This document shows positions 1 to 8,375 of a stretch of DNA of 64,000 nt, piece after piece. Source of the stretch: Salipiger pentaromativorans (GTDB taxonomy: Bacteria > Pseudomonadota > Alphaproteobacteria > Rhodobacterales > Rhodobacteraceae); assembly GCF_024721115.1 (NCBI RefSeq), contig NZ_JAMDHK010000005.1:1-64000 (forward strand). Direction: 5' to 3'. Positions within the stretch are counted from its first letter, which is position 1. Every line of letters starts with the position of its first letter. A program made the position numbers and the translations under genes. Under the pieces are notes generated by a model. It made no database searches, was not told the origin of the DNA, and was given only the letters and a program-made list of their open reading frames with translations.

Positions 1-344
1 GCGGGCTGCTTGGGCATGATGGGGCTTCCTTCTTCGTCCCGCAAAGTCTATACCAAACCCCTCAGAGCGCGAGGTTTTTCAGACCTTCCAAAACATCAAC
101 TTCGTCGGCCGCGACCGGCTCATTCTCTATCTTCAATGCTGCATCCCGTTGGTCCTGAGCGCTGGCCTGCACACCCTTACGGCAGAAGGACCGGCGCAAT
201 GCGTTCTGGTTCGTTGTCTTGCGATATGCGCCCGTTTCGCGGCGCCGTCGGCTCCCCTGTCCGTGTTCCGCAGACCCCGCCGCTTCCGGCCCGAGCCCGC
301 CCGCTCTTCACCATTTCAGTGAAAGCACCGGCCCGTTGAAAGCA

Positions 345-381
345 AATGCCGATTGCTGATAAGTCATACCTATCCTGCATA
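345..381. promoter_or_regulatory. Shared 37-bp palindromic element, copy A
   Basis: This is an ungapped match to the elements at 8720 and 20860: 19 of 37 positions are identical in all three, and it matches the 8720 copy at 25 of 37. The outer arm AATGCC faces GCATA, and the centre reads ATAAGTCAT at element positions 15-23. It is probably an operator for a dimeric or tetrameric regulator. The LysR protein at 12603-13532 is the obvious candidate, by inference only. Confidence 0.55.
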
Positions 382-422
382 CGCGGACAACATGGTCTTG
401 CCGGCACCGGCGGGGAGCGGAT

Positions 423-459
423 CATACAGTCTCTGCATGACCCATGGGGAATTGGCATT
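423..459. promoter_or_regulatory. Weaker second copy of the 37-bp element
   Basis: The right arm AATTGGCATT (450-459) is identical to the right arm of the copy at 8720, and the central AT-N5-AT (ATGACCCAT) falls at the same offset. It matches 12 of the 19 positions invariant in the three better copies. The left arm is poor. It lies 78 bp from copy A, about 7.5 helical turns. Confidence 0.35.
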
Positions 460-726
460 TGCCAGGGTTTCGCAGGCCAATAGAGTTGTTACAGACCAAG
501 AGACATGATCGTGTCGGGCCAAGCACGATCAGTTACCGGTCGACGGGCTGGGATGCCGCCAGCCGCGCTGCAGTGCAGTCCAGTTCACGTCCTCGGAAGC
601 GACGCCTCGAAACACCACAGCCGTGCAGCGGCTTGAGGCATGCATGTCCGATGGAAAGAGTGCAATGTGTATGACATCAAAGCAAAATATGGCCCGGTCT
701 GACGACCAACAGGAGGTTGAAACCAA

Positions 727-1857
727 ATGAACTACCCCAAAACGCTGATCGCCGCGGGCTTCGCGTGCCTGGCCCTGGCCGGACCCGGCCGGGCGGAAAC
801 GTTCCGCGCGGCCACCTACATGCCGCCGGGCGAGGCCCTTGCCATCGCCTTCGCCTGGTGGGCGGACGAGATCGGCCCCGCCACCGGCGGCGCGCTGGAC
901 TTCCAGTTTTTCAGCAGCGGCTCGCTCGTCCCGGCGAAATCGGTGCTGCAGTCGGTGGGTGACGGCGTCGCCCATGCCGGGTTCGCCTATTCCGGCTACA
1001 CCCCGTCGGAAACCCCGGTGACCGAAGCCATCGCGGGGTTCTCGTTCTCGGACGCGCCCTATATCGTGCTTGCGGCGGCCTATGCCGATTTCATCATGAA
1101 CGACCCCGAGGGCTACAACGACTGGCGCCGGCACGGGGTCATCCCCTTCGGCGGTTTCGCGACGCCGAAATACGATCTGCTCTGCAACACGGACCCGCTG
1201 CGGTCGCTCGCCGATCTCAAGGGCCGCAAGGTCCGCTTTCCCGGCGGCCCCATGTCGCAGTTCGGCACGGCGCTGGGGATGATCCCGGTCAACATCCCGT
1301 CCTCCGAAGCCTATCAGGCCCAGCAGACCGGCCAGGTCGATTGCTCGTCGATGCGGCCCGGCATGATCATTGCCGTGCCGATGGACGACATCACCAAGAG
1401 CGTCACGCATCTTGCGACCGGGCTCACCTTCGCCTCGCCCTTCATGATCCTGAACGCCGATATGTGGGCGCGGATCACGCCGGAACAGCGGCGGATCTAT
1501 CTCGATACGCTCGCCCGCACGATGGCCAAGGCGCAGGGGGAATACGCCCGGCAGTATGAAACCACCCTGAACGATGCGCCGGAGATGGGCATCGAGGTCG
1601 TGGAGCCCGACGAGGAGGTGAAGGCCGTGATCCGTGAGTGGGTGGCGAATTATCGCCCCGTCGCGCTCGAGACCGCGCGCACGACCCATGGCATCGCCGA
1701 CCCCGAGGCGCTTTTCGAGCGGTTCCAGGGCTATATCGACAAATGGGAACCCATTCTGGCCGGGGTCGAGAACCTGCGCGACGAAGACGCGCTCACGGCG
1801 GTGTTCAAGGAACATCTCACCGACAAGCTGGATGTCGAGGTCTTCGGCATCGAATAG
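727..1857 (+). CDS. TRAP transporter substrate-binding protein (DctP family), orphan
   Basis: This 376-residue periplasmic solute-receptor belongs to the DctP family of TRAP transporters. Residues 1-23 form a signal peptide ending in a GRAE cleavage region. The mature protein shows the family's layout, including the loop around KVRFPGGPMSQF (about 170) and the VDCSSMRPG segment (about 205), where family members hold the ligand. An excellent Shine-Dalgarno, AGGAGGT at 711-717, sits 9 nt before the ATG. No DctQ or DctM membrane subunit is adjacent: the next gene downstream is on the other strand and its convergent operon ends at 1939. It must therefore use membrane subunits encoded elsewhere, or act in sensing. 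Two copies of the locus-specific palindrome lie upstream, so it is probably co-regulated with the amine-catabolism operons that follow. The ligand is unknown. Confidence 0.9.
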   Translation: MNYPKTLIAAGFACLALAGPGRAETFRAATYMPPGEALAIAFAWWADEIGPATGGALDFQFFSSGSLVPAKSVLQSVGDGVAHAGFAYSGYTPSETPVTEAIAGFSFSDAPYIVLAAAYADFIMNDPEGYNDWRRHGVIPFGGFATPKYDLLCNTDPLRSLADLKGRKVRFPGGPMSQFGTALGMIPVNIPSSEAYQAQQTGQVDCSSMRPGMIIAVPMDDITKSVTHLATGLTFASPFMILNADMWARITPEQRRIYLDTLARTMAKAQGEYARQYETTLNDAPEMGIEVVEPDEEVKAVIREWVANYRPVALETARTTHGIADPEALFERFQGYIDKWEPILAGVENLRDEDALTAVFKEHLTDKLDVEVFGIE

Positions 1858-1881
1858 GCCCGTCAGCGGCGTGACAAAAAG

Positions 1882-1910
1882 GAAGGGTGGGCCGGACCGG
1901 CCCACCCTTC
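1882..1910. terminator. Bidirectional terminator between convergent genes
   Basis: A perfect 12-bp stem (GAAGGGTGGGCC at 1882-1893 with its complement at 1899-1910) has a 5-nt loop. Read leftward it is followed by TTTTT, so it best fits termination of the minus-strand operon ending at 1939. It can also stop the plus-strand gene ending at 1857. Confidence 0.8.
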
Positions 1911-1938
1911 TGCGTTTCAGAGGCGCTGTGCGGGCCGG

Positions 1939-3288
1939 TCAGCGTTTGGCCAGCCGGCGGTCCTGCCAGTCGTAATAGCGCATCACCCAGGGCACGAACC
2001 ACGGCGAGCCGGTATAAAGCGGCGTTGTCGGGAAGCGGTGCGACGCGGCGTCGAAGATCGACTCGTGGCCGCCCGTGCCAAGCGCCCGCGCGGCAAGCTT
2101 GCGCCCGAAATGGGTCGACAGCGAAATGCCGGTGAAATTGTACCCCAGCGCGTAGTGGATCCCGTCCCGCGTCCCGATATGCGGCAGGAAGTCGAAGGTC
2201 GCCGCACAATTGCCGTGCCACGCCCGGCTGAGGCGCACGCCCCTGAGGTCCGGGAAGAGCCGTGTGAACTTTGCGTACAGCTCTTGGGCGATCGTCGCCG
2301 CATCCGCGGTCGAGCCGGTTTTGCCGCCCAGCAGGATGCGGCTGGTGTCGGGCGCCGGGCGGGCGAAATCGACGTTCATCGCCGCGTCGCTGTAGGTGCG
2401 CCGGTGCGGCATGACCTTCTCGATCAGCTCGGCGGGCAGTTCCTCGGTCGCGATCATGTAGCCGCGGAAGGGAATGACCCGGCGCGCCATCCAGCCGAAA
2501 TCGCGGGTGGTGTAGCCGTTGGTCGCCATGATCACCTGACCCGCTTCCAGCGGGCCGCGCGAACTGTGGACGATCTTCTTCGCACCCTTGCTCTCGATCC
2601 GGCTGACGGCGGTGAGCGGCGCAAAGCGCACCCCCGCCGCAATGGCCTTTTGCACAAGCGCGTCATGATAGAGGCCGGGATGGATCGCGCCGAGATCGGG
2701 TACGTAGACCCCGCCGCAATAGGCGTCCGAGTTCAGCTCGGCGCGGGCCTGGTCCTTGTTCAGAACCGAATAGGGATAGCCGAGCGCCTGCCGCTTCTGC
2801 TCGTATTCTTCGATCACCGCATCGAGATGGCGCTTCGAGTTGGCCACCGTCACCCGGCCGCAGACCTGCATGTGACAGCGGATCTCCTCGGCCTGGATGA
2901 AGTCGATCAGCGAGGTCAGCGCCTCGTTGTATTCGCCGTAGACCCCGAGCGCATACTCGCGCCCGCCGTCCTTGGTCAGCGTCTCGACCGAGCGGCGGCA
3001 AGTGCGCACGAGAAACCCCGCGCTGCGCCGGGCGGCGCCCTCGCCGATGCGCTGGGAATCGAGCACGGTCACCTGCGTGCCCGCCCGCGCCAGATGCAGC
3101 GCCGCGACGATCCCGGTGATGCCGCCGCCGACCACGGCGACATCCGTGCCACGGCTGAAATCCGGCATCTCGGTCGCGTCCGGGTCGAGCGGCGGTGCCG
3201 CCATCCACCAATAGGGTTCGGCCACGAAATCGTCGGCGAAAATCCCGGAACCGCTCAGCTGCGCTTGCGGCAAGGCACTTGTGGACAT
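1939..3288 (-). CDS. FAD-dependent oxidoreductase, DAO family (PuuB-like)
   Basis: This 449-residue flavoprotein belongs to the D-amino-acid oxidase superfamily, which oxidises C-N bonds of amines or amino acids. The dinucleotide-binding Rossmann motif VVGGGITG begins near residue 53, with an acidic residue (VLD) closing the second strand near 78. The C-terminal FAD contact region reads GYNFTGISLS near 399. The overall pattern, including an N-terminal extension of about 45 residues with YWWMAAPP, resembles gamma-glutamylputrescine oxidoreductase-type proteins found beside polyamine ABC importers. It starts 4 bp after the upstream permease, so it is translationally linked to the ABC importer and is the last gene of that operon. 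It probably acts in the cytoplasm on the imported amine. The exact substrate cannot be assigned. Confidence 0.85.
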   Translation of the reverse strand: MSTSALPQAQLSGSGIFADDFVAEPYWWMAAPPLDPDATEMPDFSRGTDVAVVGGGITGIVAALHLARAGTQVTVLDSQRIGEGAARRSAGFLVRTCRRSVETLTKDGGREYALGVYGEYNEALTSLIDFIQAEEIRCHMQVCGRVTVANSKRHLDAVIEEYEQKRQALGYPYSVLNKDQARAELNSDAYCGGVYVPDLGAIHPGLYHDALVQKAIAAGVRFAPLTAVSRIESKGAKKIVHSSRGPLEAGQVIMATNGYTTRDFGWMARRVIPFRGYMIATEELPAELIEKVMPHRRTYSDAAMNVDFARPAPDTSRILLGGKTGSTADAATIAQELYAKFTRLFPDLRGVRLSRAWHGNCAATFDFLPHIGTRDGIHYALGYNFTGISLSTHFGRKLAARALGTGGHESIFDAASHRFPTTPLYTGSPWFVPWVMRYYDWQDRRLAKR

Positions 3289-3292
3289 GTCT

Positions 3293-4084
3293 TCATTTAC
3301 CCCTGTTGAGCCGGTAGGTGGCCGCCATCAGCACCGAGGTGAAGGCGATGGTGACCACGGCCGCGGCGATGATGGTCGGATTGATGTTCTCCCGCATGCC
3401 CAGATACATGAGCTTGGGGACGGTCTGCTGCTGCGGGCCGGAGATGAAGAGCATCATCACCACCTCGTCGAAGGAGGCGGCAAAGGCGAGGATCGCGCCC
3501 GCCCCCACGCCCGGCGCGATCACCGGCAGCATCACCGTGCGAAAGGCAAAGACGCGCCCCGCCCCGAGGCTCGCCGCCGCGCGCATCAGCGTGAAATCGA
3601 AGCGCGTCAGCGTCGCGGTCACGGTGATGACCACGAAGGGCGAGGCCAGAAGCGTATGCGCGATCACCACGCCGATGAAGGTGTAGTTGAGCGACAGCTG
3701 GCCGAAAAAGATATAGAGCCCCAGCGCCAGCACCACGACCGGCACGATCAGCGGCGCGAGCCCCAGCACCATGACCAGATTGCGGAACGGAAAACGCGGA
3801 TTGGCAAGCCCGATCGCGGCCAGCGTGCCGAGGCCGGTGGCCAGCAGCGTCGTCGCGACCGCGATCAGCACGCTGTTGACGATGGCGCCCGTCCAGCGCG
3901 GCGACAGCAGCGCCTCGAACCAGCGCAGCGAAAATTCGCGGAACGGGTAGACGAACCAGGGGTCCACGTTGAGCGAGATCGGCAGGGCCGCCGCCAGCGG
4001 CAGCACCATCATCGCCAGCGCAAGTGCCACGAAGGCATAAAGGGGCAGCCGGACCCAGAGCGGAAGATCGTGATAATGCCGCAT
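3293..4084 (-). CDS. Polyamine-type ABC transporter permease (PotC-like)
   Basis: This 263-residue inner-membrane protein has about six predicted transmembrane helices, beginning with one at residues 12-35. It carries the binding-protein-dependent permease signature near residues 160-190: the EAA-type loop with RAAASLGAGRVFAFRTVMLP contacts the ATPase. Size and order match PotC-type permeases of spermidine/putrescine importers. It forms the second half of the translocation pore with the product of 4097-5356, which ends 12 bp upstream, and is followed 4 bp later by the flavin oxidoreductase. Confidence 0.88.
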   Translation of the reverse strand: MRHYHDLPLWVRLPLYAFVALALAMMVLPLAAALPISLNVDPWFVYPFREFSLRWFEALLSPRWTGAIVNSVLIAVATTLLATGLGTLAAIGLANPRFPFRNLVMVLGLAPLIVPVVVLALGLYIFFGQLSLNYTFIGVVIAHTLLASPFVVITVTATLTRFDFTLMRAAASLGAGRVFAFRTVMLPVIAPGVGAGAILAFAASFDEVVMMLFISGPQQQTVPKLMYLGMRENINPTIIAAAVVTIAFTSVLMAATYRLNRGK

Positions 4085-4096
4085 GAGACAGCCCTC

Positions 4097-5356
4097 CTAT
4101 GCGTGGCGCCGGACGCGCCGGGCGAGCGGCAGCGTCAGGATCGCGGCCCCGGCGCAGAGCACGACACTCAGCGCGGCGGCGAGCCCCCAGTTCAGATCTT
4201 CACTGGTGAACTGCGCGATGAAACTGCCGACCATCTGGTCGGACGGGCTGCCGACCAGCTCCGGGGTGATGTAGAAGCCCAGGCACATCACGAAGGTCAG
4301 CAGGCTGCCCGCCGCGATGCCCGGCACCGCCTGCGGCAGAAAGATCGTGGCATGCGCCCTGATCGGCCCCGCCCCGAGGCTGCGGGCGCCGCGTAGCTGG
4401 TCGGCGGGGATCGTCCGCATGACGCTGAGCATCGGCAGCACCGTGAAGGAGAGCTGGATCTGCGTCATCGCAAAGATCGTGGCCGGGCGTGTGTAGAGAA
4501 ACGACAGCGGATCGCCCAGCAGGCCCATTCCCGTCAGCAACTGGTTGACCACGCCGTTGGTCTGAAGGACGACGATCAGCGACATCACCCGCACCAGAAG
4601 CGAGGTCCAGAACGGCAGCAGGATCAGGAACAGCAGGATCGCCCCCGTGCGCCCGGCCGAGGTGGCGATGACATAGGCGACCGGGTAGCCGATCAGCACG
4701 GTCAGCACCGTCACCGCGAGGCTGATCAGCACCGTCCGCAGATAGATCGTCGGGAAATCGTAGCCGGGCCCGTCCGAGACGGCCCCGTCGGCATCGAGCA
4801 CCGTCGGCAGCCCGAGCGCCCACCGCAGATAGAAGCTGCTGTAGGGGGTGTCGTAGCGCTGGAGAATGCGCCAGACGCCGGGCTTTCCCCAGGCCGGATC
4901 GGCCCCGACCATCAGCTCCCTGATCGCCTGCGCGTCGCCCGGCAACGCCTCTTCGGGCAGCGCCCGGCTGGCGTTCAGGAGGATCCCAAGCCCGCCTTCC
5001 AGCTCGTATTGCACGCGCCGCCCCAGCCGGCGCAGCGTTCCGGCCTCGTCCGCCGCGCGCAGCTCGCCCGCAAGCGTGCCATACACCGCCGCCGCCGGAA
5101 CACCTGTGCCGTCCCAGGATTGCAGCGCCGCCGTGGTCTCGGGCAGGGTCGCCGCGATCTGCTCGTCCGACACCGAGCTGTGCAGGATCGTCAGAAGCGG
5201 CACCACCAGGAACAGCAGCAGGAACAGCAGCAGCGGTGCCGCGGGCAGCGCGGCTTTCGCCGCTCCGCCCACCGCCTTTTTCCGGATCGCGCCGCTCACG
5301 CGCAGATCGCGGCTCCGCGCAGGGGTGATGTCACGAGACACGTCTCCATAGGACAT
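4097..5356 (-). CDS. Polyamine-type ABC transporter permease (PotB-like) with large periplasmic insertion
   Basis: This is the first permease subunit of the importer. I prefer the ATG at 5356 (419 residues) over the one at 5389, because GAGGGA lies 9 nt before it. The first transmembrane helix is at about residues 38-60, followed by roughly 145 non-membrane residues before the second helix near 206. Typical PotB proteins have only a few dozen residues there. The rest is a standard permease domain with five helices and the EAA loop (RGARSLGAGPIRAHATIFLP, near 335). The inserted segment (about 60-205) would lie in the periplasm near the binding protein. The gene sits between the binding protein (54 bp upstream) and the second permease. 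Confidence 0.85.
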   Translation of the reverse strand: MSYGDVSRDITPARSRDLRVSGAIRKKAVGGAAKAALPAAPLLLFLLLFLVVPLLTILHSSVSDEQIAATLPETTAALQSWDGTGVPAAAVYGTLAGELRAADEAGTLRRLGRRVQYELEGGLGILLNASRALPEEALPGDAQAIRELMVGADPAWGKPGVWRILQRYDTPYSSFYLRWALGLPTVLDADGAVSDGPGYDFPTIYLRTVLISLAVTVLTVLIGYPVAYVIATSAGRTGAILLFLILLPFWTSLLVRVMSLIVVLQTNGVVNQLLTGMGLLGDPLSFLYTRPATIFAMTQIQLSFTVLPMLSVMRTIPADQLRGARSLGAGPIRAHATIFLPQAVPGIAAGSLLTFVMCLGFYITPELVGSPSDQMVGSFIAQFTSEDLNWGLAAALSVVLCAGAAILTLPLARRVRRHA

Positions 5357-5410
5357 GGTGTCAGGTCCCTCGCCTTCGCTTGATGTCACGATCTGCCGTG
5401 TCGTCCGCGC

Positions 5411-6466
5411 TTACTGCGCGACCCAGCTCGAGAAGCGCGCGATCAGGGCGTCGCCCTGCGTCGCCCAGAAACCGCCGTCGAAGACGAGCGAGTCCTCGTC
5501 GATGTGCCCGGCGGGCAGGTTCGGCAGCACATCCGGTTTGACGAACGCGCCCGCCGCCGTCACCGTCGGCCCGTAGGGCTGGTAATCGCTGAACGCGGCA
5601 TTGACCTGCGGCAGCAGCGTGAAGGCGATGAACTTTTTCGCCTCTTCCAGATTCTCGGTGCCTTTCGGAATGCCGAAGAACCCGATCGCGGTCACGTTGT
5701 TCGCCCAGACCATGGTGAGGTCGGCGTTGTCGTTGGAAATCGCCAGCGCCGCGCGCGCGTTATAGGAGGTGGACATCACCACCTGCCCCGACATCAGCAG
5801 CTGCGGTGGCTGCGCCGAGGCTTCCCACCAGATGATGTCGTCCTTGATCGTGTCGAGCTTGGCAAAGGCGCGGTCCACCCCCTCGGGCGTGGAAAGCGTG
5901 GCATAGACATCGTCCACCGCCACTCCGTCGGCGATCAGCGCCAGCTCCAGCGCATCGACGGGGCTTTTGCGCAGCCCGCGCTTGCCCGGATAGGTCTCGG
6001 TGTCGAAAATGTCGGTGACCGCCGTCGGGCCTTCGGGGAAGATGCCGTTTTTATAGGCGAGGATCGTGGCATAGGTCATCGAGCCGATGCCGCATTCCGT
6101 GAGCCCGCCCTTGATGAGACCCGCCTCGGTGAACAGCGGATCGTCGCCGACCTTTTCGAACAGGCCCTGTTCGCAGCCGATCTCGATGGGTTCGGCGGTG
6201 GCGTCCATCACGTCCCAGACGATGTTGCCGCTTTCGACCATGGCGCGGACCTTGGCAAGATCGCCGCTCCAGGTGTCCATGACCGCCGAAATGCCGGTTT
6301 CCTCGGTGAAGGGGCCAAGCCAGACCTTCTCGAAGGTCTCGTTGGTGACCCCGCCATAGGAGACGACCGTCAGATCCCGCGACAGCGCGGGCTGCGCGCA
6401 GGCCAGCGCCGCAAGGCAGGAGACCCCGAAAAGTTTTCCGCTATCAAAAAGTCTTGTCCATGACAT
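5411..6466 (-). CDS. Polyamine-type ABC substrate-binding protein (PotD-like)
   Basis: This 351-residue extracellular solute-binding protein (SBP_bac_8/PotD type) has a Sec signal peptide at residues 1-29 (ALACAQPALS before RDLTVVSYGG). The mature N terminus has the family-typical strand and glycine turn VVSYGG, and the hinge region VWDVMDAT is near residue 83. The pattern is that of the spermidine/putrescine and related small-cation binding proteins, though the exact ligand is open. It is encoded 30 bp downstream of the ATPase and 54 bp upstream of the first permease, so the order is ATPase, binding protein, permease, permease, oxidoreductase. Confidence 0.88.
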   Translation of the reverse strand: MSWTRLFDSGKLFGVSCLAALACAQPALSRDLTVVSYGGVTNETFEKVWLGPFTEETGISAVMDTWSGDLAKVRAMVESGNIVWDVMDATAEPIEIGCEQGLFEKVGDDPLFTEAGLIKGGLTECGIGSMTYATILAYKNGIFPEGPTAVTDIFDTETYPGKRGLRKSPVDALELALIADGVAVDDVYATLSTPEGVDRAFAKLDTIKDDIIWWEASAQPPQLLMSGQVVMSTSYNARAALAISNDNADLTMVWANNVTAIGFFGIPKGTENLEEAKKFIAFTLLPQVNAAFSDYQPYGPTVTAAGAFVKPDVLPNLPAGHIDEDSLVFDGGFWATQGDALIARFSSWVAQ

Positions 6467-6496
6467 GTGCGTTTCTTTCCCTGTTGCTTTGGTTTT

Positions 6497-7660
6497 TTAT
6501 TGTCCGTCGAGCGCCCAGGCGCTTGTCGGGTCCCAGTAGAGATGCACCGGCGCGCCGATTTCGGTCGGGACATCCGTCGCGGAGGTCGGCCGTTTGACCA
6601 CGACCTCGTCGCCCCCCGGAAGGGTGGCGTAGATACGGAGCTGATCGCCCGTATAGACGACATTGCTGACGGTGCCGCTGAGCGCACCGGGGCGCGCCTC
6701 TTTCAGCGGTACGATCAGTTCCGGCCGGATCGAGATCGTCGCGGGCGCCCCGGCACGGGTATGCGATGTGGTGCGCGCCACGACCTCCGCCCCGCCGCGC
6801 AGCCGCGCCTGTGCAAGATCGCCCTCGACCGAGGTGACCGTGGCATCGAGCCCGTTGTTATCCCCGACGAACCCGGCGACAAAGCGGTTCACCGGGCGGC
6901 TGTAGATCTCTTCGGCGGGCCCGATCTGCTGGATATAGCCGTTGTTGAAGACCGCGATCCGGTCGGACATGGTCAGCGCTTCTTCCTGGTCGTGGGTGAC
7001 ATAGATCACCGTCAGACCGAAGCGCTCGGCAATCGAGCGGATCTCGAGCTGAAGCTCCTCGCGCAGCCGCTTGTCGAGCGCGCCCAGCGGTTCGTCCATC
7101 AGCACCAGATCGGGTTCGAAGACCAGCGCGCGGGCCAGCGCCACACGCTGCTGCTGCCCGCCCGACAGCGCCGTGGGATAGCGTTGCGCGAAATCCGAAA
7201 GCCGCATCGCCTCGAGCGTCCCGGCAACCCGGCGCGCGGTCTCGTCCTTCGCGGTGCCCCGGACGCGCAGGGAATAGCCGACATTCTCGGCCACCGTCAT
7301 GTGCGGGAACAGGGCGTAGCTCTGAAACACGACGCCGAAATTCCGCTTCTCCGGCGGAATATTGTGCACCGGGCGCCCGTCGAGCAGGATCGCGCCGTCG
7401 GTCGGATGCTCGAACCCCGCGAGCATCATCAGCGTCGTGGTCTTGCCCGAGCCGGACGGCCCCAGCAGGGTCAGGAATTCGCCCTTGTAGACCTCGAGAT
7501 CGAGATCCCGGACGACATAATGCTGGCCGTCATAGGTCTTCAGAACGCCGCTCAGGCTGACGTGAACCTCTTTCGGCGCGCCGATCATGCCTGCCGCCCG
7601 GCCGTCAGGTACGGGAACCGGGCGGGAGTACCCGGAAATGTCTCGTGTAGTGCCATCCAT
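6497..7660 (-). CDS. Polyamine-type ABC transporter ATPase (PotA-like)
   Basis: This 387-residue ATP-binding subunit powers the importer encoded downstream. The Walker A motif GPSGSGKT is near residue 68, the signature LSGGQQQR near 165, Walker B VLMDEP near 185, and the switch histidine lies in YVTHDQEEA near 219. Residues beyond about 260 form the TOBE-type regulatory domain usual for PotA/FbpC proteins. The ATG at 7660 is supported by AAGGTG 5 nt upstream. The roughly 25 residues before the ABC domain are longer than in typical homologues, and a second ATG at 7588 is possible. It is the second gene of the operon, 79 bp after the DUF1989 gene. Confidence 0.92.
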   Translation of the reverse strand: MDGTTRDISGYSRPVPVPDGRAAGMIGAPKEVHVSLSGVLKTYDGQHYVVRDLDLEVYKGEFLTLLGPSGSGKTTTLMMLAGFEHPTDGAILLDGRPVHNIPPEKRNFGVVFQSYALFPHMTVAENVGYSLRVRGTAKDETARRVAGTLEAMRLSDFAQRYPTALSGGQQQRVALARALVFEPDLVLMDEPLGALDKRLREELQLEIRSIAERFGLTVIYVTHDQEEALTMSDRIAVFNNGYIQQIGPAEEIYSRPVNRFVAGFVGDNNGLDATVTSVEGDLAQARLRGGAEVVARTTSHTRAGAPATISIRPELIVPLKEARPGALSGTVSNVVYTGDQLRIYATLPGGDEVVVKRPTSATDVPTEIGAPVHLYWDPTSAWALDGQ

Positions 7661-7739
7661 ATTTCACCTTCTGGCCCGGAAACCACGCGCTGCGCGGTTC
7701 CGGAGCGTCTTCGATTGATCGGCCCACAAGGACGATGAC

Positions 7740-8375
7740 TCACTGGAAGACGTTGACTTTCATCGGGGTGCAGCGCCCCGCGTTGCAGTCGGTAACGTCT
7801 GACTCCGGGCAGTTGGACAGGCCGACCAGACAGTCCATCTCGGCCCGGAACTCGATATAATCGCCTGCCCTCGACACCGGCGGATACAACCGCCAGCGCC
7901 CCTCCCCGCAGTCGTGTTGATAGTTCATGAACAGATCCATGGTGTCGGGAACGTCCTCGGGCAGCAGCCCGTAGGGCGCCAGCGCCTTTCCGATGATCTC
8001 GAGGCAACCGTCCTGCCCCTCGATCCCGTTCACCTCGTAGAAGAAGCGGTTGCAACTCCGGCTGTGCATCCCGTGAATGCCCTTCGGCTCGGGCGTGTCC
8101 CGGACGATGGTCATCAGCGGCCGGCAGATCGTCGACATCAGCGTGTCGCCCTCGCTCACCCGGTCGCGCGGATACCATGTCGCGCCCGGCTTTGGCCGGT
8201 ATCGCGAGCGCGAATAGGCGGTCGATAGCTTTTCGCGGTAATTGTCATTGTTGAAGACCGCCATATCGACGACCTGCTGGCCTTCCAGATCGGTGACGCG
8301 CAGCCGCTGCCCCTTGCGCACAACAAGCGCATATCCCGATTTCGGGGCCATCACATGTTCCAGGATATGCGTCAC
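7740..8375 (-). CDS. Urea carboxylase-associated family protein (DUF1989)
   Basis: I start this gene at the GTG at 8375 (211 residues), preceded by a purine-rich GGAGAGGA stretch. The frame stays open to 8651, but that extension is arginine-rich, low in complexity and covers what looks like a leader region. The protein matches the DUF1989 family found next to urea or guanidine carboxylases and amine importers. Conserved blocks include GQQVVDMAVFN (near 33) and the cluster of Cys, His and Asn residues around MHSRSCNRFFYE (near 103). The biochemical role of the family is not settled. As first gene of an operon with a polyamine-type importer and a flavin amine oxidoreductase, it probably serves the same catabolic route. 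No urea carboxylase is in this window. Confidence 0.75.
   Translation of the reverse strand: MTHILEHVMAPKSGYALVVRKGQRLRVTDLEGQQVVDMAVFNNDNYREKLSTAYSRSRYRPKPGATWYPRDRVSEGDTLMSTICRPLMTIVRDTPEPKGIHGMHSRSCNRFFYEVNGIEGQDGCLEIIGKALAPYGLLPEDVPDTMDLFMNYQHDCGEGRWRLYPPVSRAGDYIEFRAEMDCLVGLSNCPESDVTDCNAGRCTPMKVNVFQ

Larger units (their letters stand above)
1..710. other. Intergenic region upstream of the TRAP binding protein
   Basis: I find no convincing gene here. The open frames are short, lack good ribosome-binding sites and have no recognisable domain. The only clear structure is at 345-459, where two copies of a palindromic element also found at 8720 and 20860 lie in tandem. They are 268-382 bp upstream of the start codon of the gene at 727, so the leader may be long or a promoter may lie between 460 and 710. 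Confidence 0.6.

Noticed and set aside
10-674. Three short open frames before the TRAP binding protein
   Set aside because: They have no ribosome-binding site, no recognisable domain and a composition typical of chance GC-rich frames. Two overlap the palindromic elements.
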